Below, one piece after another: positions 30,022-39,374 of a stretch of 64,000 nucleotides of DNA (positions within the stretch are counted from its first letter, which is position 1; every line of letters starts with the position of its first letter). The notes under the pieces were generated by a model. The model ran no database searches, was not told the DNA's origin, and saw nothing but the letters and a program-made list of their open reading frames with translations. A program made the translations under genes and the position numbers. Source of the DNA: Bacteroidota bacterium (GTDB lineage Bacteria > Bacteroidota > Bacteroidia > AKYH767-A > OLB10); the NCBI GenBank assembly GCA_016714005.1, contig JADJOA010000008.1:62001-126000 (forward strand). The letters are read 5' to 3'.

Positions 30022-31173
30022 ATGAAACCAAAACATTTTGATGTTTTAATTGCAGGTGCAGGTCCTGCTGGTACCGCCTGTGCTCTTGCTTTAAAAAGCA
30101 GCGGGTTAAAAATTGCCATAGTTGATAAAGCTAAATTTCCTCGCGATAAAGTTTGCGGTGATGCAATTCCAACTAATGCACTTCGTGTCTTAAAAAACAT
30201 TGATAGTAATTTGGCAGAAGATTTTAAAACATACTTCAATGAAAAAAATACCATAAGAGGGAGCAGACTTATAAGCCCTTCTCGTAATTTTTTTGATTTG
30301 GAATTTGTAAACAGTGGGCATGCGGCTACACGTTTAAATTTTGATAATTTTCTTTTCCAGCTGGTTAAAAAAAATGTACCATCAGTTTCCTTGTTTGAAA
30401 ACTGTGAATTAAAAAATGTTTCAACCAATGATATATGTGTTACGGCTGAAACCACAACAGGAACTTTTACAGCTGATGTAATTGTTGGCTGCGATGGTGC
30501 ACATGCAACAACTGCAAAGCAGCTTTCAGGATTTAAAGTTGACAAAAGATTTTACATAGGAGCTGTACGTTCTTACTATAAAAATATTTCTGATGCTGAT
30601 GATGAACTGTTGGAATTGCATTTTTTAAAAGATTATATGCCTGGATATTTTTGGATTTTCCCTTTAGGAAATAATTTATACAACGTAGGGTTTGGCATGG
30701 CAAGCGATCAGGTAGGAATAAGAAAAGTTAATTTGAGAGAATCGTTTCACAAAATAATTGCACAAGACAAAATATTAAATTCAAGATTTAAAAACGCAAT
30801 AAAAACAGATGATACCATTGGATTCGGGTTGCCCTGCGGTGGCAGAAAACTAAAAATTAGTGGCAAACGCTTCATGTTATGTGGTGATGCCGCCAGTTTA
30901 ATTAATCCTGCAACGGGAGAAGGAATAGGAAATGCAATGATTAGCGGAAGGCTTGCCGCCTTTCAAATTATCAAATGCTTTGCCAACAAAAATTTTACTG
31001 CATCTTTTATAAAAAATTACGAAGTTGAATTATACGGTAAACTTTATAAAGATTTGCGTATTCAACACATGTTACAAAAAGTAGCAGGTAACCGTCCATG
31101 GCTGGTGAACTTTGCTTTAAACCAGGTTTCAAAACATGAATTTATCAGAGAAAGAGTGCGTAAGTTTTTTTAA
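30022..31173 (+). CDS. FAD-dependent oxidoreductase, geranylgeranyl reductase family
   Basis: 383 residues, intact. The N-terminal Rossmann motif is DVLIAGAGPAGTACALALKSSG (GxGxxG), followed by the family motif KAKFPRDKVCGDAIP. FAD-contacting VIVGCDGAHATTAKQL and LCGDAASLINPATGEGIGNAMISGRLAA follow. Members reduce isoprenoid double bonds (menaquinone or archaeal-type lipids) or act in other FAD-dependent oxidations; the substrate is not indicated here. Its last 38 bases overlap the next gene, suggesting translational coupling. Confidence 0.88.
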   Translation: MKPKHFDVLIAGAGPAGTACALALKSSGLKIAIVDKAKFPRDKVCGDAIPTNALRVLKNIDSNLAEDFKTYFNEKNTIRGSRLISPSRNFFDLEFVNSGHAATRLNFDNFLFQLVKKNVPSVSLFENCELKNVSTNDICVTAETTTGTFTADVIVGCDGAHATTAKQLSGFKVDKRFYIGAVRSYYKNISDADDELLELHFLKDYMPGYFWIFPLGNNLYNVGFGMASDQVGIRKVNLRESFHKIIAQDKILNSRFKNAIKTDDTIGFGLPCGGRKLKISGKRFMLCGDAASLINPATGEGIGNAMISGRLAAFQIIKCFANKNFTASFIKNYEVELYGKLYKDLRIQHMLQKVAGNRPWLVNFALNQVSKHEFIRERVRKFF

Positions 31174-32215
31174 CTGTATTTTGTTTTTGCTTATTCAATC
31201 AATCTGCAATGCACAACAAAAAATAAATGTTGAAACATTTACAGTTCGTAGCGATATTAGCATACGCACTTTGGCAACCGTAAATAAAAATGTGTGCTGG
31301 TTTGCAGGCAATAAAGGCGTATGGGGTGTATCAAAAGATGGTGGTGCAACCTGGAAAATAGATTCAATTAAAACAGGCTCAAAGTATATTGAGTTCAGAG
31401 CCATTGCTGCTCTAAATGACTCAACTTGTTTGTTGCTTAGCATTGACTCGCCTGCCTATATTTTTAAAACTACAAGCTATGGAGCAGAATGGAAACAGGT
31501 GTATAAAAACTCCTTACCCAAAATATTTTTTGATGCAATATATTTTGAAAAAGATTCAACAGGTTATGCTATTGCCGATCCTATTGACGGAGATGTTCAA
31601 TTGATTAAAACAACCGACCGGGGCGATAACTGGGGTGACTTTGCAGTAGGTAAAACACCTTACGCTCTTGATGGCGAGGCATTTTTTGCAGCGAGTAATT
31701 CAATATTAAAAACAAAAGGAAAAAATATTTGCTTTGTGAGTGGCGGTAATAAATCGCGTTTATTTACATCAAGAGATGGCGGCAAAAGTTTTTCTACAGA
31801 GTCAATTCCAATGGAAAGTGGAAATGATTTAGCGGGTACTTTTTCTTTTGATACGTATAATGAAAAACTGATGGTGTTTGCTGGTGGTGATTACAAAAAA
31901 TCTGACAGCACCGTTTCGGCATTTGTAATTTCTAAAGATGGTGGAAAAACTTTTAAAAGTATAAAGACACCCGTTCCGTTTTTCGGGTCGTGTGTTAAGT
32001 TTATTTCTTCTAATAAATTAATTGTTACCGGGCATCATGGAACTTTTGTTTATAATATTAACAAAAATAAGTGGGTTGAATTGCAAAACAAAAGAGACGA
32101 AGAGTTAAAGTTTAATACCATATCTATACCGCCTTCAGGTAAAAAAGCCAGAGGGATTACGGTTTGGCTTGCCGGTAATAAGGGTAAGATTGCAAAAATT
32201 TTATTAAAAAAATAA
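31136..32215 (+). CDS. Secreted BNR/YCF48-like beta-propeller protein
   Basis: 359 residues. A hydrophobic export signal (FFNCILFLLIQSICNAQ) is followed by several Asp-box/BNR motifs typical of sialidase-like and YCF48-type propellers: VSKDGGATWKIDS, KTTDRGDNWGDF, SRDGGKSFSTES and SKDGGKTFKSI. The last blade ends WLAGNKGKIAKI. No sialidase catalytic residues are visible, so an assembly or binding function is as likely as a hydrolase. The ATG at 31136 lies inside the oxidoreductase gene, but it is the only one in front of the signal peptide. Confidence 0.82.
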   Translation: MNLSEKECVSFFNCILFLLIQSICNAQQKINVETFTVRSDISIRTLATVNKNVCWFAGNKGVWGVSKDGGATWKIDSIKTGSKYIEFRAIAALNDSTCLLLSIDSPAYIFKTTSYGAEWKQVYKNSLPKIFFDAIYFEKDSTGYAIADPIDGDVQLIKTTDRGDNWGDFAVGKTPYALDGEAFFAASNSILKTKGKNICFVSGGNKSRLFTSRDGGKSFSTESIPMESGNDLAGTFSFDTYNEKLMVFAGGDYKKSDSTVSAFVISKDGGKTFKSIKTPVPFFGSCVKFISSNKLIVTGHHGTFVYNINKNKWVELQNKRDEELKFNTISIPPSGKKARGITVWLAGNKGKIAKILLKK

Positions 32216-32279
32216 AATTTTCTATTTTTAAATCGCTAAACCAAATGAGTATAACATTGTTTTTTCTAAAATTTACTTT

Positions 32280-32559
32280 ATGACCCACACGCTAATTGCC
32301 AAAGAAGATTTGCACAACTTGCATTATGTAACCCAAGAAGTACTCGCTAACCCAGCCGATAGAAATCACCGCAAGTTTGTTTTGGACGAAGCATTAATGC
32401 TGGGAAATGACTTTAAACAAAAAGTAAAAATTATTTTTTAAAGCCGATACTGGAATATACGCTGTAGAAACTACAATATGGGCAGTAACAGATTCTCACA
32501 TAGAATTGAAAGCAGGAAAGGATATGCCTATTAGTTGTATTTTGGAGGTGGTTATCTGA
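32280..32559 (+). CDS. Small conserved-type hypothetical protein (frameshifted)
   Basis: About 92 residues. The ATG at 32280 starts MTHTLIAKEDLHNLHYVTQEV, then FVLDEALMLGNDFKQKVKIIF. The frame stops inside a T6 run at about 32434. Removing one T continues with KADTGIYAVETTIWAVTDSH and IELKAGKDMPISCILEVVI, to a stop at 32557-32559. The smooth alternation of strands in the joined protein supports a real gene. I do not recognise the family. It lies between the propeller gene and a bidirectional terminator. Confidence 0.65.
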
Positions 32560-32587
32560 AATAAACATTGTTGTATCATTGGAATAA

Positions 32588-32630
32588 AAAAGATTCCTCG
32601 TCCTTGATAATTAAGCACGAGGAATCTTTT
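32588..32630. terminator. Bidirectional rho-independent terminator
   Basis: AAAAGATTCCTCGT (32588-32601) pairs perfectly with ACGAGGAATCTTTT (32617-32630), loop 15 bases. It serves the small plus-strand gene ending at 32559 and the porin gene ending at 32666 on the minus strand. Confidence 0.88.
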
Positions 32631-32665
32631 ATTAAAATTAAAATTTCAACAATACAACAACTAAA

Positions 32666-34171
32666 CTAAAACTTAAACCCAGCAGTAATTGCCAGCCTGT
32701 GATTTTTAATAGTGTTTGTTGAACCATCAACCACCTCACCACTCAATAAATATGGGCGGTAAAAACTATTTGATTTGGTAAAGGCATAACCTAAATCCAA
32801 AAAGAAATTTTTCTCTTTAAATCCAATCCCTCCTGTATATGAAATAGAGGCAAGGTTGCTTTTATCCGCATTAAATTCTCCATCAAACGGACCTGAGAAA
32901 ATTGCGGCACCTGCTCTGAAACTGAAAATTTTGTATTTCCACTCAGTGCCTATTTTAAAATTTGAAGCGGTGGTGTAAGCATTTTGTATAGTGCGGTTTT
33001 CATCACTAAATCCGTAGTCAGATGCCTTGAGGTTGGCAGAACCGTAATCAAGAAATTCGTAATCAAAACTCAACAAACCTTTTCCCTGAAATAAAATTGC
33101 AGTGCTGCCTATGGCTCTGAATGGCGTGGTAAGATTGTATGAGTAGGTACCATCTGGTGATACAGATTCTGAGATATTTCCGCTTCCAAAATAACCTTGC
33201 ATGGTTGAAGAATAGGTATCATTCATTTCGTAATAAGTAGGAGTATGAATGGCTGCGCCTAACCTTACCCAATCGTTAATGCGATAAATTAAACCAAGTT
33301 TTAAATTTATTCCTGTACCAACTGTTGTAAGGTTGTTTTCAAACTTATAGCTCCTAAAATCACTTACGCCATTAAAAGCATCTACGGTATCCTGCACCAC
33401 ATTTTTATCATCAATCTCCTCGTAAATATTTGATTCAACATAACGGATGTACGGAATGCCTATAGTTGCACCCATGTAAATTTTATCATCATAATTTCCG
33501 CCAAAAGAAATTGCCACTTCACCATGAGAGCCTTTAGAGGTAATTGTTCCCTTCTGCAAAATATCTTGTCCATTATTAATTGTAGCATAGTAACCATTAG
33601 TAGAAACCGAATCGGGATTAATTAAATACTGGTTGTATGCTAAACCTGCATCAAAGGGAAGATAATCTGTAATATCACCGGTAGCGGTTCCATTTGCAAT
33701 TTCAGCAAAGTATTGCGTTTGCGAATTGCTGTTGTTTCTTCCCTCAAAACTAAAACTGTTGTTAAAGCTTTGCAACCTGTTGTATCCAATACCAAAACCA
33801 ACACCTTTCCATCCGCCATCTTTCTTTTCTTTTGGAAATGCCCAAACCAAGCCCACGTTCCCCATTCCAAAATTTACCCGGTTATCTGTTGTTTCAGTAT
33901 TTAAATATTTAGAGGTTGTGCTTTTGTTTTCAATATGAGGAGTAAATGTAAACTCGCTTTTTCTATACAAAGCAATCCCTGCAGGGTTTGCAGAAAGGCT
34001 TGAGAAATCGGCACCCAAAGCACCAAATGCGCCACCCATACTCAATGAACGTGCTGTGGTTCCAAAATTTATTTGAGAATAGCGCAATGCATCAATTTCG
34101 TTTTGTGCATTTACTTTTTGAAGGGCTAAAAAAAAGCATGCAGTTAGCATGCTTTTATACTTTATGTTCAT
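32666..34171 (-). CDS. FadL/OmpP1-type outer membrane protein
   Basis: 501 residues, intact. A signal peptide (LTACFFLALQKVNAQ) is followed by the FadL-family N-terminus, ARSLSMGGAFGALGADFSSLSANPAGIALY, with an NPA motif. A long beta-barrel with alternating residues follows, such as LGAAIHTPTYYEM and FRAIGSTAILFQGKGLLSFDYEFLDYG. The last strand ends HRLAITAGFKF with a terminal Phe. Proteins of this group carry hydrophobic compounds through the outer membrane. It follows the Tyr/Gly/Trp-rich repeat protein gene on the same strand at a distance of 78 bases, so the two may be expressed together. Confidence 0.88.
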   Translation of the reverse strand: MNIKYKSMLTACFFLALQKVNAQNEIDALRYSQINFGTTARSLSMGGAFGALGADFSSLSANPAGIALYRKSEFTFTPHIENKSTTSKYLNTETTDNRVNFGMGNVGLVWAFPKEKKDGGWKGVGFGIGYNRLQSFNNSFSFEGRNNSNSQTQYFAEIANGTATGDITDYLPFDAGLAYNQYLINPDSVSTNGYYATINNGQDILQKGTITSKGSHGEVAISFGGNYDDKIYMGATIGIPYIRYVESNIYEEIDDKNVVQDTVDAFNGVSDFRSYKFENNLTTVGTGINLKLGLIYRINDWVRLGAAIHTPTYYEMNDTYSSTMQGYFGSGNISESVSPDGTYSYNLTTPFRAIGSTAILFQGKGLLSFDYEFLDYGSANLKASDYGFSDENRTIQNAYTTASNFKIGTEWKYKIFSFRAGAAIFSGPFDGEFNADKSNLASISYTGGIGFKEKNFFLDLGYAFTKSNSFYRPYLLSGEVVDGSTNTIKNHRLAITAGFKF

Positions 34172-34249
34172 TATTAATAGTTTTAGTTATTATGTAATTT
34201 TAAAAGATAAGAACTTTGTTTACTATTTTATCTGCCACCACGCTTCTGT

Positions 34250-35772
34250 TCATTGCTCTGCCTTTGGGGCTGAATTATTATTTGATGGGCGAGATGGAGA
34301 TGGTGCGCTCACATTTCTTTCCTGGCGTGGTCTTGGCGATTCAAAACTTTTGGTGTTTCATTTTTGGGTCTTGATGGTTCGCTATATGACGGACGTGGTG
34401 AAGGATTTGTGTTCTCATAATTTTTACGAGGGCGGGGCACATTACTGTTATCGTTATTCCTTGAGTAGCGTTTTCGTGATTATTACGAGGGCGTGGCTCA
34501 CTGTTGTAATCATTATTTCTTGGAGTGCTGTTCTCGTAATTTTTTTTCGGACGAGGCTCGCTGTTATAATCATTACTTCTTGGGGGTAACAGTTTCATAA
34601 TTATTACGAGGGCGTGGATCGGGATTTGCAGATGAATTATTTTTGGGCGTTGTAGTATAACTATCGACAGCATTTTCATTTCCGCGAACAGGTTTAACAC
34701 CACCGGTATTTCCGTTAGGGGTAACTGCATCTTCGGTATTTCCACGCACTGGTTTTACGCCACCAGTGTTACCTTTTGGCGAAACAGCATCTTCAGTATT
34801 GCCTCGTACTGGTTTTACACCTCCAGTTTCACTCTTTGGATTAACCGGAGCAATTGCAGTATTGCTATTGGCTTTAGGGCGTGGTATTGAATAAGCACTT
34901 GCAAAAGAACTGCTTACAGGCAATGTATTTTTTACATCCTTATTTAAAGCCTGATAGTAGCTCTGACCAACAGAACGAGGTGTAGTAGATGTTTTATTTA
35001 CAGAACCTGTTGTTCTTCTTGGACCGTAATAAACATTGTTATAACTCAACTGATCGTAGCTGTTAAAGTAATAAGGGTTGTAGTAGCCGTTGTACAATCC
35101 ATTATAATAACCATCATAGTAACCATTCCAATATCCGTTGGCATAACCATTATGGTATCCACCATGCCAGCCATATCCACCCCAACTATTCCATGGATTA
35201 TAGCCCCAACCAATACTCCACCCCCAACCATTCCAAGGGTTATAACCGTAACCAAAATTGCAATAAGAAGGAGAATACCATGCAGAAGGAGCCCACCAGT
35301 TATAACCTAAATAAATGCTGGTTCCCCAGCTGTAAGGATTATAATCATACCAATATGAGTTGGTGTAAAACGGATCGTAATAACTATATCCCCACAAAGG
35401 TCGGTGAAACCTTCTTATACGTGATGCATAATAGTAATCGTAATAATCATCCTCTTCGTAATAGTTATTGGTAACGTAGGTGTTACCATCTCGCTGCTCA
35501 GTAGTGGTAGAAGATGGCTCGCGCTGCTGGTCAGAGTTTGAATAATCAAAACGATTATCAGAACTGCTTTGTGTTTGCGGTGCAGTGTAATCACTTGCAT
35601 TACTTCCGTTGCTTTGCTGAGTAGATTGGTTGTTTTGATTTTCCTTCTCAGTTTGCGCTTTTGATAGTGAGTAATAACCGTCATCATCGTACTTGCTGTT
35701 TTGCGCAACAGATGTAAAAGAAATTGCCATAAGCGCAGCTAAAACTTTTGTGGAGGTGTTTATCAGTTTCAT
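34250..35772 (-). CDS. Tyr/Gly/Trp-rich secreted repeat protein (frameshifted C-terminus)
   Basis: About 507 residues after correction. The order is: signal peptide (ALMAISFTSVAQ); Ser/Gln/Asn-rich linker; DDYYDYYYASRIRRFHRP; a domain of about 120 residues made almost only of Y, G, W, N and P (GYNPWNGWGWSIGWGYNPW, YNGLYNGYYNPYYF); three 20-residue repeats based on GGVKPVRGNTEDAV; then three to four 20-residue repeats based on NDYNSEPRPRNNYENATPR. The frame stops at 34573. Shifts near 34595, 34460 and 34300 restore VPRPRKNYENTNPSPRPSY and RQERNVSAPSPSRPSNNN to a stop at 34250-34252. No enzyme motif. A structural or adhesive surface protein is likely. Confidence 0.7.
34400..34830 (-). repeat. 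Two blocks of 60-bp coding tandem repeats
   Basis: Block 1 (about 34680-34828) encodes three copies of a 20-residue unit with core GGVKPVRGNTEDAV. Block 2 (about 34405-34630) encodes three to four copies of another 20-residue unit with core NDYNSEPRPRNNYEN. Both have a 60-bp period, but their sequences are unrelated. Confidence 0.75.
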
Positions 35773-35930
35773 CTTCTTTAAATTTTAAGTTTGACTTTTT
35801 TGTTTAATAATAGTTTAAACGAATTGTTATTCCCAATTTGTTTCTCAAATTTGCTGCCATCAAAGATAAAAAGCAAATCTTCACTTATTTGTTCACTCTC
35901 AATTCACTATAAACAATATTAATAACAGTA

Positions 35931-37406
35931 ATGGCAAAAGATTTTCCAACACGTTCAGAGAACTATTCAGAGTGGTATAATGAGCTTGTCTACCGAGCAG
36001 ATTTAGCAGAAAACTCAGCAGTGCGCGGCTGCATGGTTATTAAACCTTACGGCTACGCTATATGGGAAAAAATGCAACAGCAACTTGATAAAATGTTTAA
36101 GGATACAGGACACGTTAATGCATATTTTCCGTTGTTCATTCCTAAATCATTTTTAAGTAAGGAGGCTGCGCATGTTGAAGGATTTGCAAAAGAGTGTGCG
36201 GTAATTACTCATTATCGTCTAAAAAATTCTGATGATGGCAAAAGTGTAATTGTTGACCCTGAAGCAAAGTTGGAAGAAGAATTAATTGTACGCCCGACCT
36301 CCGAAACTATAATATGGAGCACGTATAAAAACTGGATACAATCTTACCGCGACCTTCCGCTATTGATAAACCAATGGGCAAATGTTGTAAGATGGGAAAT
36401 GCGTACGCGCTTGTTTTTGCGCACTGCCGAATTTCTTTGGCAGGAAGGGCACACGGCACATGCCACTGCCGATGAAGCCATTGCAGAAACAGAGCAAATG
36501 CTTGATGTGTATGCAGAGTTTGCAGAAAAGTTTATGGCTGTTCCAGTCATTAAAGGAATTAAAACACCTAACGAGAGATTTGCCGGTGCTGTTGAAACAT
36601 ACTGCATAGAAGCATTGATGCAAGATGGAAAAGCTTTACAGGCAGGTACCAGTCATTTTCTAGGCCAAAATTTTGCTAAGGCATTTGATGTACGCTTTAC
36701 AAATAAGCAGGGCACTATGGAGCATGTATGGGCAACATCGTGGGGAGTTTCAACAAGACTGATGGGTGCCTTGGTTATGGCCCATTCAGATGATGATGGG
36801 TTGGTTTTACCTCCAAAGCTTGCGCCTATTCAGGTTGTAATTGTTCCAATTTATAAGAGTGAAGAACAATTAAAACAATTGGATGAATATGCTAATAACA
36901 TTAAATCTTCATTGATGAAGAAAGGCATAAGCGTTAAGTACGATAACAGAGATACACAAAAGCCTGGTTGGAAATTTTCGGAATATGAAATGAAGGGAGT
37001 TCCTGTGAGATTGGCAATTGGACCGCGCGATATGGAAAACCAAACAGTAGAACTTGCAAGGCGCGATACCAAAGAAAAAACAACTTATCAGGCAGTAGAT
37101 ATTGATTTAAAAATTGAACATTTGTTGGAGCAAATTCAGGATAACCTCTATAAAAAAGCTTTGGATTTAAGAAGTGAATCAACTCATCATGCAAATTCCA
37201 TAGAAGAATTTAATGATATACTCAACAACAAGGGTGGTTTCGTATTTGCACATTGGGATGGAACTGCAGAAACAGAGCAGGCAATTAAAGAAGAAACAAA
37301 AGCAACTATACGCTGCATTCCTTTAAACAATAAGTTGGAGGAAGGCAAGTGCATTCTTACCGGTAAACCCAGCAAGCAAAAAGTAATGTTTGCGAGAGCT
37401 TATTAA
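35931..37406 (+). CDS. proS: Prolyl-tRNA synthetase, archaeal/eukaryal type
   Basis: 491 residues, intact. ProS charges tRNA-Pro with proline. The class II motifs are FPLFIPKSFL, RPTSETIIW, WANVVRWEMRTRLFLRTAEFLWQEGHTAHAT (motif 2) and a C-terminal anticodon-binding domain (QVVIVPIY). The insertion domain of the common bacterial ProS is absent. The protein ends in MFARAY, with the terminal Tyr of the ProS type 3 group, which is usual in Bacteroidota. The start MAKDFPTRSENYSEWY is typical. It is divergent from the Tyr/Gly-rich protein gene. Confidence 0.96.
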   Translation: MAKDFPTRSENYSEWYNELVYRADLAENSAVRGCMVIKPYGYAIWEKMQQQLDKMFKDTGHVNAYFPLFIPKSFLSKEAAHVEGFAKECAVITHYRLKNSDDGKSVIVDPEAKLEEELIVRPTSETIIWSTYKNWIQSYRDLPLLINQWANVVRWEMRTRLFLRTAEFLWQEGHTAHATADEAIAETEQMLDVYAEFAEKFMAVPVIKGIKTPNERFAGAVETYCIEALMQDGKALQAGTSHFLGQNFAKAFDVRFTNKQGTMEHVWATSWGVSTRLMGALVMAHSDDDGLVLPPKLAPIQVVIVPIYKSEEQLKQLDEYANNIKSSLMKKGISVKYDNRDTQKPGWKFSEYEMKGVPVRLAIGPRDMENQTVELARRDTKEKTTYQAVDIDLKIEHLLEQIQDNLYKKALDLRSESTHHANSIEEFNDILNNKGGFVFAHWDGTAETEQAIKEETKATIRCIPLNNKLEEGKCILTGKPSKQKVMFARAY

Positions 37407-37410
37407 AGTT

Positions 37411-38097
37411 ATGGATTCTACGGACGACAGGATTAATAAATTAGTTGGAGAGAAAGCTCCAATAACTTCATTGGTAATGCAAAATGTTATTGGTTGGTTT
37501 GAGGTTTTTAAAAATGAAATACAGAAGTTAAGCAACCGCCTCAAAACTGATTTTGATGGCAAGGTAAATAACGTTGTAATTCAATACCAGGAAAGAGGTG
37601 AGAGGCAATTTTCGCTGCGCGTTGGCGAAGATTTAATTTATTTTCATTTGCAAAGCAATGTTTTTAAATTGGATGATGCTCATTCATTATACAGATCAGC
37701 TTACCTAAAAGATGATCCTTATAATGCCTATTGCGGAATAATTTGCGTTTATAATTTTCTAAGTGATTCAATTACCAAATCTCGTGAAAGCGACCAGGGG
37801 TTTTTAATTGCGAGAATATTTATTAACCGCGAAAATCACTTTTATGTAGAGGGCAAAAAGCAAATTGGCTTGATGCACAACGATTTTATTAATGATGTAA
37901 TTGATGCCAATAAAGTGTCCGATATGGTAAAAACATTTATTGTTTTTGCCATGGAGCATGATTTGATTCCTGCCCCGTTTGATATGGTGCAATCCGTAAC
38001 AGTCAGCGAATTGCAGAGCCATAATTTCAGTTCGTCATTGGCAACAGGAAAGTCTCTCGGATTTAGAATGCAAAAGGACGACAACCAATCAGAATAA
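37411..38097 (+). CDS. Conserved hypothetical protein
   Basis: 228 residues, intact, starting 4 bases after proS (MDSTDDRINKLVGEKAP). It appears cytoplasmic: no signal peptide or membrane segment. An N-terminal helix (LVMQNVIGWFEVFKNEIQKL) is followed by an alpha/beta region with VVIQYQERGERQFSLRVGEDLIYFHLQ and a long helix near residues 160-190 (VSDMVKTFIVFAMEHDLIP). No catalytic motif is visible. Proteins of this kind occur in other Bacteroidota, from memory, without assigned function. It is probably co-transcribed with proS. Confidence 0.75.
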   Translation: MDSTDDRINKLVGEKAPITSLVMQNVIGWFEVFKNEIQKLSNRLKTDFDGKVNNVVIQYQERGERQFSLRVGEDLIYFHLQSNVFKLDDAHSLYRSAYLKDDPYNAYCGIICVYNFLSDSITKSRESDQGFLIARIFINRENHFYVEGKKQIGLMHNDFINDVIDANKVSDMVKTFIVFAMEHDLIPAPFDMVQSVTVSELQSHNFSSSLATGKSLGFRMQKDDNQSE

Positions 38098-38136
38098 TTT
38101 TTTTGCACCCTTGTTTTCATTTTTAAAATACTATTC

Positions 38137-38144
38137 TATATTTG
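38137..38144 (+). promoter_or_regulatory. Promoter -7 box of tRNA-Glu/rpsT
   Basis: TATATTTG is an exact match to the Bacteroidota TAnnTTTG element. A TTG at 38111-38113 lies 23 bases upstream, near the expected -33 position. The tRNA gene begins 20 bases downstream. Confidence 0.6.
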
Positions 38145-38163
38145 CGCCCTCATTTAAAAAAAT

Positions 38164-38236
38164 GGCCCGTTCGTCTAGGGCTCTAGGACATCTCCCTTTC
38201 ACGGAGGAAACACGGGTTCGATTCCCGTACGGGCTA
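38164..38236 (+). tRNA. tRNA-Glu (anticodon TTC)
   Basis: 73 bases. Acceptor stem GGCCCGT pairs with ACGGGCT (G1-U72 wobble), discriminator A. Anticodon stem TCTCC/GGAGG encloses loop CTTTCAC with anticodon TTC at 38198-38200. The T arm contains GGGTTCGATTCCC. No CCA is encoded. A perfect TAnnTTTG box lies 20 bases upstream. Confidence 0.96.
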
Positions 38237-38317
38237 CTAAAAACAGTTAATAGTAATTAGTTCACAGTTTAAAATAAATCTCTCCGAGCTAAAGACTCTG
38301 AACGCATTATAAGCAAA

Positions 38318-38571
38318 ATGGCAAATCATAAATCATCAGAAAAAAGAATTCGCAACAGCGAAAGCAAAAACGAGCGCAACCATTATCAGGCAAAACTACA
38401 CGTAATGCCATAAAGAAATTGCGCACTACAAAAGACACTAAAGAAGCAAAAGAACTTCTTCCTAAAGTTTCTTCCATGCTTGATAAATTGGCTAAGAAAA
38501 ACATTATACACAAGAATAAGGCAGCTAACATTAAATCTGGGTTAACCAAATTGGTTACGGGTTTAAAGTAA
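38318..38571 (+). CDS. rpsT: 30S ribosomal protein S20 (frameshifted)
   Basis: The gene encodes S20, a 16S rRNA-binding protein of the small subunit. From the ATG at 38318 it reads MANHKSSEKRIRNSESKNE and NHYQAK, then goes out of frame at the A4 run near 38390. One extra A restores TTRNAIKKLRTTKDTKEAKELLP, MLDKLAKKNIIHKNKAANIK and SGLTKLVTGLK, ending at 38571, 84 residues in total. All parts fit S20. This essential gene is therefore most likely damaged by a base-calling error. It lies between tRNA-Glu and a strong terminator. Confidence 0.93.
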
Positions 38572-38588
38572 TACCGGATAATCTTTGC

Positions 38589-38621
38589 AAAAAACCTCCG
38601 CACAAAATGCAGAGGTTTTTT
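38589..38621 (+). terminator. Rho-independent terminator of rpsT
   Basis: AAAAAACCTC (38589-38598) pairs with GAGGTTTTTT (38612-38621), with an inner GCA/TGC stem and a short loop; one C/A mismatch. Confidence 0.88.
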
Positions 38622-38643
38622 ATTTTAGCCTTAAATAGTTTCT

Positions 38644-39339
38644 ATGGAAACGACACAATTTTCTTCTTTAAAAACCTGGGCTGAAGACGAAAGGCCTCGA
38701 GAAAAACTTTTAAAACACGGGCGTCATATCCTTTCTGACTCTGAACTTTTAGCCATTTTAATCAGAACAGGAACAAAAAATAGAACAGCAATTGACGTAG
38801 CACGTGAAATTCTTTCGAAGCACAACAACGATTTATCAGAAGTAGCAAGACTTTCCGTTAAAGAGCTTGCTAAGTTTAGTGGGATGGGAGAAGTAAAAGC
38901 AATAACAATAGTTGCTGCACTTGAGTTAGGCAGAAGAAAACGCGAATCGGAAAGTCAGCAGAAAAAAACGTTAACCACAAGTACGGATGCTTACGAAGCT
39001 GTATTGCCTTTGCTTGGGGATTTACCTCACGAGGAATTTGTGATACTTATGCTCAATAGGGCAAACCACATTATCAATAAATTTAAATTGAGTAAAGGTG
39101 GTGTTGCAGGTACTGTTGTTGACCAAAAAATAGTTTTTAAGGAAGCTTTGGAAAATTTAGCATCCGGAATTATTCTTTGCCATAACCACCCCAGCGGAAA
39201 TTTAAAGCCAAGCCCTGAAGATTTAACGCTTACAAAAAAATTAAAACAAGCGGGAGATTTGCTTGATATAAAAGTAATGGATCACATCATTGTTGCCGGA
39301 AACAGTTATTTTAGTTTTGCTGACGAGGGTTTAATGTAG
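38644..39339 (+). CDS. radC: RadC/JAB-domain protein
   Basis: 231 residues, intact. The N-terminal helix-hairpin-helix region (RPREKLLKHGRHILSDSELLAILIRTGT, LAKFSGMGEVKAITIVAALELGRR) is followed by the JAB metal-binding domain. Its motif is ILCHNHPSGNLKPSPEDL, with both His and Asp of HxH(x)nD. RadC was first described as a DNA repair protein, but that role is disputed. The domain resembles deubiquitinase-type metalloproteases. The gene stands alone between the rpsT terminator and the convergent ribH. Confidence 0.93.
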   Translation: METTQFSSLKTWAEDERPREKLLKHGRHILSDSELLAILIRTGTKNRTAIDVAREILSKHNNDLSEVARLSVKELAKFSGMGEVKAITIVAALELGRRKRESESQQKKTLTTSTDAYEAVLPLLGDLPHEEFVILMLNRANHIINKFKLSKGGVAGTVVDQKIVFKEALENLASGIILCHNHPSGNLKPSPEDLTLTKKLKQAGDLLDIKVMDHIIVAGNSYFSFADEGLM

Positions 39340-39374
39340 TGAAAACCGCAATTAAGTAAATTGGTTTGAAAAAA

